The notes under the pieces are model-generated. The model saw only the letters and a list, made by a program, of their open reading frames with translations, was not told where the DNA came from and ran no database searches. Both the position numbers and the translations under genes were made by a program. Shown piece after piece: positions 1-10,898 of a stretch of 32,550 nt of DNA; the stretch's first letter is position 1, and the number at the start of each line of letters is the position of its first letter. The DNA lies in contig OMSW01000314.1 of assembly GCA_900290295.1 (NCBI GenBank), forward strand, positions 1 through 32,550, written 5' to 3'. This stretch comes from Burkholderiales bacterium (GTDB taxonomy: Bacteria; Pseudomonadota; Gammaproteobacteria; Burkholderiales; Burkholderiaceae_F).

Positions 1-52
1 TCGCAAGGCCGTCAAGCGCGGAAAAATCCTATGCGCAGGTTCGCGCAGCTAT

Positions 53-106
53 TTAGGAACAGTAGGGCGAGCTGAAGTCGAAGTAAAACTCGATCGGCGC
101 TGGCAT
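53..106 (-). pseudogene. Possible 5' remnant of a 2-hydroxychromene-2-carboxylate isomerase / DsbA-family gene (MPAPIEFYFDFSSPYCS*)
   Basis: Reverse-strand translation from the ATG at 106 gives MPAPIEFYFDFSSPY, resembling the HCCA isomerase N-terminus (xxIxFYFDFxSPY), then a TAA at 55..53. Gene would run off the left edge. Confidence 0.4.
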
Positions 107-141
107 GCTGGTGCTTTCCTCGGGTGTCCTGAGGCCGACCA

Positions 142-999
142 CTAGACGGGCGGACCCGGCGGCGGTTCGCTGCGCCTTGTCTGCCCCGCCATCGCCGCCT
201 CCAAATCACCGTACCAAACGCGTGTATCGAATTCCATGGTTACCACGCCATCGCGGGCCGTGGCCGCGAACAACTCGCGCAGGCGCTCCATCATTGGGGC
301 GTGTTGGGGCTCGCCCGGGGCGGGAACGTACGAGGCCGAATTGAGCCGGTCCGCGAGCATGTCGAAGTCCAGTTCATCGCTGTGTGCCACGCTGATGCTG
401 TCCCAGTGGCCGTTGCCGAAGAATTGCTCGACCCGGTCGAGGCGCGCGTGCCGATGCCGCACTTCGAGGTACTCGGCGCTGCAGCCCAGCAGTAGGGACT
501 CGAATCCGCGGGCAAATTCCGATCCCTGCGTGCGCCGGTCGTTCCAGATGAGCGCCGCTAGTGCCGGTCGGCGCAGTATCCGCAGCGCTTCGGTCCGCGT
601 GGCTGCAACGTCAAACCAATGAAACGCTTGCGCCGCGATCACCAGGTCGGCGCAGGCCGCATTCAGGTTGGTCGATTCGGCACGTCCGTCGATGGCGGCA
701 AATCCGGGTTGCGCCGACAAACGCTGATTGGCGTGCGATCGCATCGCCTCGTTCGGTTCGATCCCAATTACCCGGAATCCGGCTCGCAGAAAAGGCTCGC
801 TGGACAAACCGGTGCCGCAACCGAGGTCCACAATAACCGAGCCGATCGCCAGCTTCGTGACTCGCGCCAGTTCGTCGACCACGGCGTCGGGATATCCCGG
901 GCGCGCCCGCGCGTAGGCCGCCGCGCGCGGGCCGAAGCGCAGCGTCGAATCTAGAGAGGAAGCGGTCACGGCGCACCTCGCTGTGTTCGCTGTTAGCAA
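142..999 (-). CDS. Class I SAM-dependent methyltransferase
   Basis: 285 aa ORF; motif I VIVDLGCGTGLSSEPFLRAGFRVIGIEPNEAM, plus AAQAFHWFD typical of Methyltransf_11-type proteins. Confidence 0.85.
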   Translation of the reverse strand: MLTANTARCAVTASSLDSTLRFGPRAAAYARARPGYPDAVVDELARVTKLAIGSVIVDLGCGTGLSSEPFLRAGFRVIGIEPNEAMRSHANQRLSAQPGFAAIDGRAESTNLNAACADLVIAAQAFHWFDVAATRTEALRILRRPALAALIWNDRRTQGSEFARGFESLLLGCSAEYLEVRHRHARLDRVEQFFGNGHWDSISVAHSDELDFDMLADRLNSASYVPAPGEPQHAPMMERLRELFAATARDGVVTMEFDTRVWYGDLEAAMAGQTRRSEPPPGPPV

Positions 1000-1012
1000 C
1001 CACTATCGGCCG

Positions 1013-1450
1013 CTACTGGTCCACAACAGGCTTGCGTGGCGGCGGCCGGATGATGAGTACTCCCGTGAGAACGCCGGCCACCAGGGCGGCGGCCAGCATC
1101 GGGCCGCCGCCGACGATCGCGGCGGCGAGCAGGGTGTGGCCGAAGCACTGCCCGATTTGATGCGGTGGGCACCACGCCCAGGTCGCGAGCAGCGAAAATG
1201 AGATCCAGGTCAGCAGGGCAATGAGGATTCCGCGCGAAATGGATTCGCCCAGCCGTTTGATCTTGCGCCGCGCGTCCTGGTACAGCAACATGGCGAACAG
1301 CATGGCAAACAGCCCGGGAACGGCAACGAATATCCATCGGTTTATGCCGGCTTCGTCCGCAACCGTTCGCAGAATATATTCGACAGCCGCCGCGGCAAGC
1401 AGGCCGCAGGCGCCAAACACGAGACTTGCAATTACGGCGGGAGAGATCAT
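1013..1450 (-). CDS. Small multi-pass membrane protein, function unknown
   Basis: 145 aa ORF with about four hydrophobic segments; co-directional with neighbours; no recognised family. Confidence 0.6.
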   Translation of the reverse strand: MISPAVIASLVFGACGLLAAAAVEYILRTVADEAGINRWIFVAVPGLFAMLFAMLLYQDARRKIKRLGESISRGILIALLTWISFSLLATWAWCPPHQIGQCFGHTLLAAAIVGGGPMLAAALVAGVLTGVLIIRPPPRKPVVDQ

Positions 1451-1504
1451 CGCGTTTCCGTCAGCGCGTCACCGGGGTCGAGCTACCGGTTTGCGGGCAT
1501 GACC

Positions 1505-2179
1505 TTACCACTCCAGTTGCTCGCCGTTGTAGTTCAGGAATCGGCCGTTGTGCGAACGGTTGGCCGCAGCGATCACGCGGCGCATCGATGCCGCGCTTTC
1601 CTCCACCGGCAGATTGGCTCCTGGCCCACCCATGTCGGTGCGAACCCAGCCAGGGTGCAAGGCCATGCAGACAACGCCCCGGCGACCCAATTCGACGCTT
1701 GCGGACTTGAGCACGCTGTTGAGCGCCGCCTTGCTGGCGCGGTACAGCCACCACGACGAGTCTGTTGTATTGCCGATCGATCCCATCCTGCTGGAAATCA
1801 CCGCGAGTTTACCGCGAGTGGCAACCAGGCGATCTGCCAGCAGCGGGATCAATTGCATCGACACCAGGACATTGGTGTGCATGACCGCATCGAAGTCCGC
1901 TGGCTCCGGCGGCGCAAGATCGGCCGATTTCGGGCCCGAGATGCCGGCTACGACGATCGCCAGGTCGATCGACTCGCCGGCAAGCTGCCGGGCGAGGGTA
2001 GGCACGCAAGTCGCTTGTATCAGGTCTACCTCGATGGTGCGGGCGCAGAACCCAGCCAGGTTTGCAGCGTTATCTGCGCGACGATAGGTGGCGATGACGC
2101 GGTCGCCATCGGCGGCATACTGGCGCGCTAGCTCGTGGCCAATGCCGCGGGAGGCACCCAGGATCAGGCAGGTCGACAT
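1505..2179 (-). CDS. SDR family oxidoreductase
   Basis: 224 aa; N-terminal GASRGIG Rossmann motif and YRASK (YxxxK) catalytic motif. Confidence 0.88.
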   Translation of the reverse strand: MSTCLILGASRGIGHELARQYAADGDRVIATYRRADNAANLAGFCARTIEVDLIQATCVPTLARQLAGESIDLAIVVAGISGPKSADLAPPEPADFDAVMHTNVLVSMQLIPLLADRLVATRGKLAVISSRMGSIGNTTDSSWWLYRASKAALNSVLKSASVELGRRGVVCMALHPGWVRTDMGGPGANLPVEESAASMRRVIAAANRSHNGRFLNYNGEQLEW

Positions 2180-2188
2180 GAAACGGCC

Positions 2189-3388
2189 TTAGACGAGTTC
2201 GAGCGCCAGCGCCGTCGCCTCGCCCCCGCCGATGCACAGCGCGGCAACTCCGCGACGCAGGCCCCTTTGGCGCAAGGCACCCATCAGGGTGACGACGATC
2301 CGGGCACCACTGGCGCCGATGGGGTGACCCAGGGCACAGGCGCCGCCATGAATATTGACGCGATCATGAGCGATACGATACTCGTGCATTGCCGCCATGG
2401 TAACCGCGGCGAAGGCTTCATTGATCTCCCAGAGGTCGACATCATCGGCGCGCCAGCCGCACCTATCGAGCACCTTCGCAATGGCCCCGATCGGGGCGGT
2501 CGTGAACCAGTTCGGCTCCTGCGCGTGCATCGCGTGCGCGCGTATGCGGGCCAGCGGCTTGCAGTCGAACTGCTCCGCGAGCGACGCGCGCGCAAGTATC
2601 AGCGCCGCAGCCCCATCGGATATGGAGGAGGAGTTTGCCGCAGTGATGGTCCCGTCCTTTTTGAACGCGGGCTTGAGCTGGGCAACTTTTTCTGGCCGGG
2701 CCTTGAAGGGTTGTTCGTCCTTGGTGACCGTGGTCTCGCCGGACTTGCCGGCCACGGCAACCGGTGCGATCTCCCACTCGAAGCTGCCGTCCTCGTTGGC
2801 GCGCACGGCCCGCTCGGTCGAGGTGATTGCGAAGCGATCCTGATCGGCCCGCGAGAAGCCAAATTTGGCAACGCATTCCTCGGCGAACTCGCCCATCGCT
2901 TTGCCGCGTTCGTAGGCGTCTTCGAGCCCGTCGAGCGCCATGTGGTCGTACAGCGTGGCATGCCCGTAGCGGTATCCCTGGCGCGCCTTGGGCACCAGGT
3001 AGGGGGCGTTGGTCATGCTCTCCATGCCGCCGGCCACGACAAGCTGGGCCGAGCCTGCGAGCAACATGTCGTGCGCGAACATCATCGCGCGCATGCCGCT
3101 GCCGCACATCTTTGACAGTGTCACCGCGCCGGCAGTTGCTGGCAGGCCCGCACCCAGCGCCGCCTGGCGCGCCGGTGCCTGGCCCTGTCCTGCGGGCAGG
3201 CAGTTCCCCAGCAAGACCTCGTCAACCCGTTGCCCTGGTATCCCCGAGCGTTCGAGGGCGGCGCGTACTGCGATGGCCCCCAGCTGCCATGCCTGCAGCG
3301 TGCTGAACGCGCCCATCATGCTGCCGATCGGCGTGCGGACGGCAGCCAAGACGACCACCGGATCTTCTACTGTATGTGCCATGGCCAA
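2189..3388 (-). CDS. Acetyl-CoA C-acyltransferase (thiolase)
   Basis: 399 aa; MCGSGMRA active-site Cys region, NEAFA, GGACALGHPIGASGARI, and C-terminal CIGGGEATAL. Confidence 0.92.
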   Translation of the reverse strand: MAMAHTVEDPVVVLAAVRTPIGSMMGAFSTLQAWQLGAIAVRAALERSGIPGQRVDEVLLGNCLPAGQGQAPARQAALGAGLPATAGAVTLSKMCGSGMRAMMFAHDMLLAGSAQLVVAGGMESMTNAPYLVPKARQGYRYGHATLYDHMALDGLEDAYERGKAMGEFAEECVAKFGFSRADQDRFAITSTERAVRANEDGSFEWEIAPVAVAGKSGETTVTKDEQPFKARPEKVAQLKPAFKKDGTITAANSSSISDGAAALILARASLAEQFDCKPLARIRAHAMHAQEPNWFTTAPIGAIAKVLDRCGWRADDVDLWEINEAFAAVTMAAMHEYRIAHDRVNIHGGACALGHPIGASGARIVVTLMGALRQRGLRRGVAALCIGGGEATALALELV

Positions 3389-3520
3389 TTCCTCCGCCGT
3401 ATCGCGCCGGTCGCGGCGCGGTATTTGCGGCCAATTATCGATGGTTCCCGCCCGCCCCGCCGGCCCGGAGCTGTCCCGCCAACGCGCAGTAAGCGCGCCG
3501 TACTGCGCCGCGCTGCGTCA

Positions 3521-5416
3521 CTATGGCGCCGGCGCCTGCCGCAGGCCGCGCGCTTGCGCTCGAACGCCAAAACGGCGGTCCCGCGGGTAGGGAAAGACGT
3601 CCTCCATGATGCCGGCCCGTATGCGCTGCTGCCGCAGTTGCCAGAATTCGGGCGTCAGCAGATCGGCATGGTGGCGCAGGAAGGCCGCGCGTATGCGCGG
3701 ATCGCCCAGCAGGAAGGGACCGAACTGCTCCGGGAACACGTCGTGCGGTTCGACGCGGTACCACGGTTCCCCGGACATCTCCGCCTCCTCGTTGGGGGCC
3801 GGCGGGATGCGCCGGAAATGACAATCGACCATGTACTCGATCTCGTCATAGTCGTAGAAGACTACGCGGTTCAGGCGGGTCACCCCGAAATTCTTGTACA
3901 GCATATCTCCCGGGAAGATGTTGGCGGCGGCCAGTTCCTTGATGGCGTTGCCATATTCGTTGATCGCGTGGTCGACTTCCGCGTCACTTGCGTGTTGCAA
4001 ATAGATATTGAGTGGTGTCATGCGGCGCTCGATGTACACGTGGCGCAGCAGCACCGAATCCTCGTCGACCTCGACGACGCTCGGACAGTCCTGCAGCAAC
4101 TCGCGAATCATTTCCGGGGAAAAACGCTTGCGCGGCAGCGTCACTTCCGAGTATTCCCAGGTGTCCGCCATCCGCCCCACCCGATCGTGCAGCTTCACCA
4201 GGCGATATTTCTCCATAACCTGCTTGCGATCGGTCTCCTTCGGACGCGCGATGATGTCCTTGATGATTTTGAACACGTAGGGATAGGAAGGCAGGGTAAA
4301 AACGGTCATGACCAGGCCCTTGATGCCCGGAGCGGTGACGAAGCGATCGGTGGAGTGGCGCAGGTGATGCAGGAAATCCCGGTAGAACAGCGTCTTGCCC
4401 TGTTTCTGCAGGCCAACCATCGTGTACAGCTCTGACACCGGCTTGTGCGGCAGGATCGACTTGACGAATTCGGCGTAGGCCGACGGCGCCTCCATGTCGA
4501 CGAGGAAATATGCCCGCGTAAAGGAGAACAAGGTCGCAATAAGGTCCGCCGAGAACAGGATCGTGTCGATGTAGATCTGGCCGCGCTCGTCGCGCAGAAA
4601 CGGCACCGCGATCGGGGTCGCGCGCGTGCCGTTGATGAAGCGCCCGATCAGGTAGGCGCCCTTGTTGCGGAAGAACAGGTTCGACAGGACCTGGATCTGA
4701 CAGTCGGGATCGACATGAAACGGGCGTACCAAGGCGTTCGGCGACCCGTCGCGATGTGCCTCGCAGATGGCACGCAGCACGTAGCGCAGGTCGCGCTCGA
4801 AATCGACAAAAGGCGCAGCCAGTCCTAGGTCGATCACGATCTGGCGCAGGGTCGCGCGCAATCCAGTGGTGGCCGGGTAGTAGCTGCGTATCGAGGGTGG
4901 ATCCGAATCCATGTAGTCCGTCGCGACACCGGGGCGGACGAAGATGAACGCGTTTTGATAATAGATGCGGTGCAGCAGCTTGGTGCAGACCGAATTGAAG
5001 AAGGTCTCCGCGCATTCCGGCTGCCGATGCTCCGGGAGCAGGGAAACGAACTGCTGTTTGACCGCTTGCCAGAGACGATCGCGCTCCTGGTCCGTGAGGC
5101 AGGCCAGGTCGAATCCACGCTCGATGCGCTCGACCGCTTCGACCACGCGCTGATCGTAATAGTCGATGCGCTCCCGCGCCGATTCGCGCATGCCCAGCCA
5201 GTCGCCATGCTCGAAGCGGCTCTTTGCCTGCTGCGCGACGAAGCGAAAGCGGCGGTAGTGCAGATCGAAGCCTTCCAGAATCGCCTTGGCGATCGCGCGA
5301 GGTTGCGGCATCGAGTGATCGAAGCGCACGCTGGCCCCCGCCGCCGCTTCGAGGCCGGCACGCGGTCGGGGCATTTGATCCGTGTCCATCGCGCCCGGGC
5401 CTTCAGCCGGTCTCAT
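3521..5416 (-). CDS. aceK: Bifunctional isocitrate dehydrogenase kinase/phosphatase
   Basis: 631 aa ORF; AceK-family sequence ([84 protein letters not shown]). An internal start at 5389 is also possible. Confidence 0.95.
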   Translation of the reverse strand: MRPAEGPGAMDTDQMPRPRAGLEAAAGASVRFDHSMPQPRAIAKAILEGFDLHYRRFRFVAQQAKSRFEHGDWLGMRESARERIDYYDQRVVEAVERIERGFDLACLTDQERDRLWQAVKQQFVSLLPEHRQPECAETFFNSVCTKLLHRIYYQNAFIFVRPGVATDYMDSDPPSIRSYYPATTGLRATLRQIVIDLGLAAPFVDFERDLRYVLRAICEAHRDGSPNALVRPFHVDPDCQIQVLSNLFFRNKGAYLIGRFINGTRATPIAVPFLRDERGQIYIDTILFSADLIATLFSFTRAYFLVDMEAPSAYAEFVKSILPHKPVSELYTMVGLQKQGKTLFYRDFLHHLRHSTDRFVTAPGIKGLVMTVFTLPSYPYVFKIIKDIIARPKETDRKQVMEKYRLVKLHDRVGRMADTWEYSEVTLPRKRFSPEMIRELLQDCPSVVEVDEDSVLLRHVYIERRMTPLNIYLQHASDAEVDHAINEYGNAIKELAAANIFPGDMLYKNFGVTRLNRVVFYDYDEIEYMVDCHFRRIPPAPNEEAEMSGEPWYRVEPHDVFPEQFGPFLLGDPRIRAAFLRHHADLLTPEFWQLRQQRIRAGIMEDVFPYPRDRRFGVRAQARGLRQAPAP

Positions 5417-6593
5417 TGAAATATTCCCGCCCGATCAGCATGCGCCGGATCTCGGACGTGCCGGCGCCGATCTCGTAGAGCTTTGCGTCGCGCCAAAGCC
5501 GTCCCGCGGGATATTCATTGATGTAGCCGTTGCCGCCCAGGATCTGGATGGTCTCGCCCGCCATCCAGGTGGCCTTCTCGGCGGCCACCAGGATCGCACC
5601 GGCGCAATCCTTGCGGGCGGCCCGTTCGTGCCCGGCTCCGGCCCGGCGCGCCGTGCGATCGAGATTCTTGCCCACTGCGTAGGTATAGGCGCGGCACATG
5701 GACAGGCTGGTGTACATGTCGGCGATCTTGGCCTGGACGAGCTGAAATTCGCCGATGGATCGGCCGAATTGCTGGCGGTCGTGGATGTACGGCGTCACCA
5801 GGTCCATGCAGGCCTGCATGATGCCGATCGGCCCGGCGGCCAGCACCGCGCGTTCAAAGTCCAGCCCGCTCATCAGGACCCGCACGCCTTGATTGACCTG
5901 CCCCAGCAGGTTGGCCGCCGGGACTTCGCAATTTTGAAAAACCAATTCTCCGGTGTGGGAGCCGCGCATGCCCAGCTTGTCGAGCTTTTGCGCAACCGAG
6001 AAGCCCGGCATCGATTTTTCCACGACAAATGCGCTGATTCCGTCCTGTCCGAGTTCCGGTTCGGTCTTGGCATAGACCACGAGCACGTCGGCGTCCGGGC
6101 CGTTGGTGATCCACATCTTGGTGCCGTTGAGCAGGTAATAGCCGCCTTTGTCCTGCGCGCGCAGCTTCATCGAGAGCACGTCTGATCCGGAGCCGGCCTC
6201 GCTCATCGCCAGGGCGCCGACCCATTCGCCCGAGATCAATCTTGGCAGATAGCGCTGCTTTTGCGCTTCGCTCCCATTGCGGTGAATCTGGTTGACGCAA
6301 AGATTCGAGTGCGCCCCGTAGGAGAGCCCCACCGCGGCGCTGGCGCGCGATATCTCCTCCATGGCGATCATGTGCGCCAGGTAGCCCATGTCGGCACCGC
6401 CGTATTTCTCGGGTGCGGTCACCCCCAGCACCCCGAGCTGACCGAATTTGCGCCAGAGATCGTCGGGAAAACGGTCGGCGCGATCGATCTCGCCGGCGCG
6501 CGGCCGGATCTCGCGCTGGGCAAATGCGTGCACCGCGTCGCGCAGCGAATCGATATCGGCACCCAGATCAAAATCCAGCCCTGGCATCTGCAT
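5403..6593 (-). CDS. Isovaleryl-CoA / acyl-CoA dehydrogenase
   Basis: ACAD signatures [32 protein letters not shown], and C-terminal [43 protein letters not shown] typical of isovaleryl-CoA dehydrogenase. Start set at MQMPGLDFD within the ORF that begins at 6635. Confidence 0.92.
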   Translation of the reverse strand: MQMPGLDFDLGADIDSLRDAVHAFAQREIRPRAGEIDRADRFPDDLWRKFGQLGVLGVTAPEKYGGADMGYLAHMIAMEEISRASAAVGLSYGAHSNLCVNQIHRNGSEAQKQRYLPRLISGEWVGALAMSEAGSGSDVLSMKLRAQDKGGYYLLNGTKMWITNGPDADVLVVYAKTEPELGQDGISAFVVEKSMPGFSVAQKLDKLGMRGSHTGELVFQNCEVPAANLLGQVNQGVRVLMSGLDFERAVLAAGPIGIMQACMDLVTPYIHDRQQFGRSIGEFQLVQAKIADMYTSLSMCRAYTYAVGKNLDRTARRAGAGHERAARKDCAGAILVAAEKATWMAGETIQILGGNGYINEYPAGRLWRDAKLYEIGAGTSEIRRMLIGREYFNETG

Positions 6594-6904
6594 TCGCTCT
6601 CTCCCCTCAAGTGCGCCCCTGCGCCCGCGCTGCACCGCCGCCGCCGGCCCGTCCCGGCCGGCCCGACGGTGAACCTAGGCGCTTGCGGATCGATCCTAAC
6701 GTCTGGACCACGGTGGCGGCAAATGAGTCCCGGCCGCCGGGGCACCGTGCAAACGCCATTGGCCGCGAGACCGCCGTACTACAATCGCCACAAAGCTCCC
6801 ATTCGCCGCCACCTCCGCGCCGCCCGCGGACCCGTACAACGCAGTCCCGAATGCCATCCGGCATGGGATCACTATGATGAGCGTCGTGCCGCTCGCCAGG
6901 AACC

Positions 6905-8089
6905 GTGAAACCGTCAACCCGCCTGATAACCCTGGGGCGTGACGCTCCGGGCAGCGCCGGATTCGTCAATCCGCCCCTGGTGCGCGGTTCGACAGTACTC
7001 CACACGGACGTAGCCGATCTGCGCGAGCGTGCGCGACGCGGCGCGGCCGGCGAGGATAGCGGGCCGGTCACCTACGGCATAAACGGCACGCCCACGCACC
7101 ACGCCTTTTGCGACGCTCTAACGGCGCTCGAAGGCGGCCATCGCAGCTGGGCCCTGCCATCGGGGCTGAGCGCCTGTACCATCGCCATTCTTGCGTTCGT
7201 ACGCCAAGGCGATCACATTCTCGTTCCCGATTCGGCGTATGGACCGACGCGCAAATTCTGTCGCGACACCCTGCCGCGCTACGGCATCGAGACCACGTTC
7301 TATGATCCGCGCATCGGCGCGCCGATCGAGGAGCTGTTTCGCCCCAATACGCGCCTGCTTTTTTTGGAATCGCCTGGGTCACTGACTTTCGAGGTCCAGG
7401 ATGTGCCACTGCTGGCGCAGATAGCGCGGTGCCGCGATGCCGTGTCGGTCATCGACAACACCTGGGCCACGCCGCTGTATTTTCGGCCCCTGCAGCATGG
7501 CGTGGATGTCTCGGTGCACGCGGTGACCAAGTACATCGGCGGCCACGCCGATCTGTTGCTCGGCACCGTCACCAGCAACGAAGCGTGCTGGGGCGCGCTG
7601 CGCGAAACGATCCGGTCCCTGGGCATGACCACGAGCCCCGATGACTGCTGGCTTGCCCTGCGCGGACTGCGCTCGCTCGAGGCGCGCCTTACGCGCCATC
7701 GCGCCACGGCCGAACGGCTCATCGATTGGCTGCTGGCGCAGCCCGAGGTCGAGCGTGTACTGTTTCCGACGCGGCCGCAAGATCCTGGCTACGCGCTGTG
7801 GAAACGGGACTTTTGCGGCGCTACCGGCGTTTTCGGGGTGGTGTTGCAGCCGCAGGTCAGGGTCGCGGGATTTCACGCCCTGATCGATGGCATGCGCCTT
7901 TTCGGGCGCGGCTATTCCTGGGGCGGATTTGAGAGCCTGCTGATTCCATGCCACCCGGATCGTAGTGTTGCGCCGCTGCCGACTGCGGGACTGTTGATGC
8001 GGATTTCTGCGGGCTTGGAAGACGCCGAGGACCTCATCGACGACTTGCAGGACGGTTTTTCCCGTCTGCGCGCCGCGAAACAGGACTAG
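6905..8089 (+). CDS. metC: Cystathionine beta-lyase (PLP-dependent Cys/Met metabolism enzyme)
   Basis: 394 aa; VIDNTWATPLYFRPLQHGVDVSVHAVTKYIGGHADLLLGTV (PLP-Lys region), GYSWGGFESL. Confidence 0.88.
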   Translation: MKPSTRLITLGRDAPGSAGFVNPPLVRGSTVLHTDVADLRERARRGAAGEDSGPVTYGINGTPTHHAFCDALTALEGGHRSWALPSGLSACTIAILAFVRQGDHILVPDSAYGPTRKFCRDTLPRYGIETTFYDPRIGAPIEELFRPNTRLLFLESPGSLTFEVQDVPLLAQIARCRDAVSVIDNTWATPLYFRPLQHGVDVSVHAVTKYIGGHADLLLGTVTSNEACWGALRETIRSLGMTTSPDDCWLALRGLRSLEARLTRHRATAERLIDWLLAQPEVERVLFPTRPQDPGYALWKRDFCGATGVFGVVLQPQVRVAGFHALIDGMRLFGRGYSWGGFESLLIPCHPDRSVAPLPTAGLLMRISAGLEDAEDLIDDLQDGFSRLRAAKQD

Positions 8090-8091
8090 CG

Positions 8092-9333
8092 TTGGTGGAC
8101 CCGCGACGCGCTAGCGCAGCCAGTGGTGCACTGGCCGGCCTCAAGATTGTCGATCTTTCCCGGGTACTGGGCGGACCGTATTGCACGATGATCCTTGCCG
8201 ATCACGGTGCGGACGTCATCAAGGTCGAGCCGCCGCAAGGCGACGAGACCCGTCTATGGGGGCCGCCGTTTGCGGTGCGTGCCGACGGCAGCCGCGACGC
8301 GAGCTATTTTCTCGGCGTGAACCGCAACAAGCGTGCGATCGCGCTCGACATCGCCTTGCCTGCCGGGCGCGAGGTGCTGCTGCGCTTGCTCGATGGTGCC
8401 GACGTCCTGTTGGAAAACTTCAAGACCGGCACCATGGAAAGGTGGAACCTCGGATACTCCGAAACCTTGGCTGCGCGCTTTCCCTGGCTGATTCATTGCC
8501 GCGTTTCGGGCTTCGGAGCCGACGGCCCCTTGGGCGGCCTGCCCGGCTACGACGCGGTAGTACAGGCGATGAGCGGCCTGATGAGCATTAACGGCGAGGC
8601 CGATCGCGGGGGCGTGCGCCTGGCTACGCCCATGGTCGATCTTGCCACGGGTATGTATTCGGCGATCGCCATACTCATGGCGCTGCAGGAGCGCGCGCGC
8701 AGCGGCCGCGGCCAGTTCATTGACATGACGCTGTACGACTGCGCGACCGCGCTGCTGCATCCGCAGGCGGCCAATTACCTGTTAAGCGGTGTCCGCCCCG
8801 TCGCGCTAGGCAATGCGCACCCGAATGTCGCTCCCTATGACAAGTGGAGCACGAACTCGGGCGATATCTATATTGCAATCGGCAACGATCGCCAATTCCG
8901 AATTCTCGTGCAAATCCTCGGTCAAGCGCAGCTTGCCACCGACGCGCGATTTTCTACCAATGCGGATCGGCTCGTACACCGCGCGGAACTGCGCACGGCC
9001 CTGATGCAGGCATTTGCGCAGGCCGACGGCCACGAGCTCGCCGAGCGCCTGCTGCGCGCAGGGGTCCCGGCGGGCCTGGTGCGCAACATCGATGAGGCAC
9101 TTGCATCGCCGCACGCGCAGGCGCGCGCCATGGTGGTGCAAACCGACGACATCCGTTCGGTGGGCACACCGATCAAGTTTTCGCGTACCCCGGCGCAGAT
9201 GCGCTGCGCACCGCCGATCTTTGCCCAAGATAGCGACGCCGTGCTGAGCGAGTGCGGATTCTCCGCGGACGAAATCGCCCGGCTCAAGCGCGAGGGCGTG
9301 ATCGCTGGACCGCGCGCGCAGCCGCGGCGGTAA
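8092..9333 (+). CDS. CaiB/BaiF family CoA-transferase
   Basis: 413 aa, TTG start; LKIVDLSRVLGGPYCTMILADHGADVIKVEPPQGDETR, NRNKRAIALDI, TPMVDLATGMYSAIAILMAL (family III catalytic Asp region). Confidence 0.92.
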   Translation: MVDPRRASAASGALAGLKIVDLSRVLGGPYCTMILADHGADVIKVEPPQGDETRLWGPPFAVRADGSRDASYFLGVNRNKRAIALDIALPAGREVLLRLLDGADVLLENFKTGTMERWNLGYSETLAARFPWLIHCRVSGFGADGPLGGLPGYDAVVQAMSGLMSINGEADRGGVRLATPMVDLATGMYSAIAILMALQERARSGRGQFIDMTLYDCATALLHPQAANYLLSGVRPVALGNAHPNVAPYDKWSTNSGDIYIAIGNDRQFRILVQILGQAQLATDARFSTNADRLVHRAELRTALMQAFAQADGHELAERLLRAGVPAGLVRNIDEALASPHAQARAMVVQTDDIRSVGTPIKFSRTPAQMRCAPPIFAQDSDAVLSECGFSADEIARLKREGVIAGPRAQPRR

Positions 9334-9337
9334 CGAG

Positions 9338-10141
9338 CTAGTCGCGCTGTACGTCCGAGGCCCGGGGCTTGCGGGCGCGCCCCGCCAGCAGGGGATCGAA
9401 GGCCCAGTTGGGCAGCGCACGCAGCAGCTTTGCGACCCATGCCATTTGCCACGGGATTACGGTGTAGCTCGAGCCGCGCGCGATGGCATCAACCGCCCGC
9501 ACGGCGAAGGCCTGCGCGTCCATAAGAAACGGCATGGGATACGGATTTGCGTCGGTCATCGGCGTGCGGACGAAACCAGGGGCGATGGTGACCACCCGAA
9601 TTCCGCTGCCGCGCAGTCCCACCCGCAGGCTTTCGCAATAGTTGATGAGTGCGGCCTTGGACGCGCAATAGGCTTCGGAGCCCGGCAGGCCACGCACGCC
9701 GGCCACGCTGGCGATTGCTACCAGCGTGCCGCGCCGGCGCTTGCGCATTGCCCCGATGAAGGGATGAAAGCTCGTCACCACCGCGTTGAGATTGGTTGCC
9801 AGCACCCGGTCGAACACTTCCAGGTCCTCGTAATACTCGGTCTGCACGCCGGTGGATATGCCGGCACTGGCGACCACCACGTCGGTGCCGCCGCACCGAT
9901 GGTCGAAATCCCGCGCTGCCGCGAGCAGGCGCTCCCGGTCCGTTACGTCGAGCGCGTAGACCTGACAGGGACCCGACAGTTCCGCGGCCAGCGCCTGCAA
10001 GGCGTCGGCCCGGCGGGCTACCAGTCCCAAGCGGGCGCCGCGCCGGGCAAACTCGCGCGCGAGCGCCGCGCCGATCCCGCTGGACGCGCCGGTCAGAAAT
10101 ACATTCACGGTGCTGGATGAATCGACGAGGGCCCGAGGCAA
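9338..10141 (-). CDS. SDR family oxidoreductase
   Basis: 267 aa; TGASSGIGAALAREFARRGARLGLVARR and YCASKAAL (YxxxK). Confidence 0.88.
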   Translation of the reverse strand: MPRALVDSSSTVNVFLTGASSGIGAALAREFARRGARLGLVARRADALQALAAELSGPCQVYALDVTDRERLLAAARDFDHRCGGTDVVVASAGISTGVQTEYYEDLEVFDRVLATNLNAVVTSFHPFIGAMRKRRRGTLVAIASVAGVRGLPGSEAYCASKAALINYCESLRVGLRGSGIRVVTIAPGFVRTPMTDANPYPMPFLMDAQAFAVRAVDAIARGSSYTVIPWQMAWVAKLLRALPNWAFDPLLAGRARKPRASDVQRD

Positions 10142-10153
10142 GCGGCGCCCGCG

Positions 10154-10834
10154 TTACGCCTTTTTGCGCGCTCGCTCGCGGCGCACGCGCTCGAGGAGGT
10201 AATCCATCACCGCGAGCGTGCCGCTATTGGTGTGGCTCTGGACCATGGATGGTGCGGTGAGGAAGCGCCCATCGCAGGCCAGCGTTGGCGTGCCGTCGAT
10301 CGTGTAGGCCTGGGTCGTCAGGCGTGCCCGATTGACCGCGCCGGCGACCGAAAACGAGTCGTACGCGGCTAGCCACTTGTCGCGGCTGATCCCGTTGCTT
10401 GCCATGAAGTCGGCGATCTCGTCGCGATCGAGCAGGCGCTGGCGCTTGTCGTGATAGGCCGCGAATACCTTGACGTGCAGGTCATCGACTCGATTGAGCA
10501 CCTGCAGCGTATAGAAAATGCGCGTGTGCGCTTCGCGCGCCGGATCGCCGAAATCCACCGCCACGTGTTTGTAGGCGACATCCGACGGCAGCTTCTTGCG
10601 CCAGGCTTCCAGATCGGGAAGAAAGGCGTAGCAATGCGGACAACCGTACCAGAAGAAATCGAGCACCTCGATCTTGCCAGGGGGATCGGTAGGCTGCGGA
10701 TTGAGCAATACCTTGTAATCGACTCCTTCCCGGGGCTCGGCGGACGCTTGCGCCAACACCGATGGGACACTCACCAGGGAAGGGCTTGCGCAAAGGCCGA
10801 TCAGGATCTGGCGCCGACGTGCAAAAAATGACAT
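10154..10834 (-). CDS. dsbA: Thiol:disulfide interchange protein, DsbA family
   Basis: Signal-like N-terminus (MSFFARRRQILIGLCASPSLVSVPSVLAQA), CPHC active site (FFWYGCPHCY) and cis-Pro loop GTPTL. Start set at 10834 within the ORF that begins at 10882. Confidence 0.9.
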   Translation of the reverse strand: MSFFARRRQILIGLCASPSLVSVPSVLAQASAEPREGVDYKVLLNPQPTDPPGKIEVLDFFWYGCPHCYAFLPDLEAWRKKLPSDVAYKHVAVDFGDPAREAHTRIFYTLQVLNRVDDLHVKVFAAYHDKRQRLLDRDEIADFMASNGISRDKWLAAYDSFSVAGAVNRARLTTQAYTIDGTPTLACDGRFLTAPSMVQSHTNSGTLAVMDYLLERVRRERARKKA

Positions 10835-10898
10835 GGAAATCCTCGTTTGATCTACGGCAGGTACGGTTTGGCGGAAACGCAACGGGGCAGCAATGCGG

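Noticed and set aside
3230-4435. 401-aa plus-strand ORF opposite thiolase/aceK
   Set aside because: Shadow ORF across two well-supported minus-strand genes.
3521-5416. aceK located away from aceA/aceB as an anomaly
   Set aside because: To my knowledge aceK near acyl-CoA dehydrogenase and thiolase genes is not unusual in betaproteobacteria, so it is not treated as novel.
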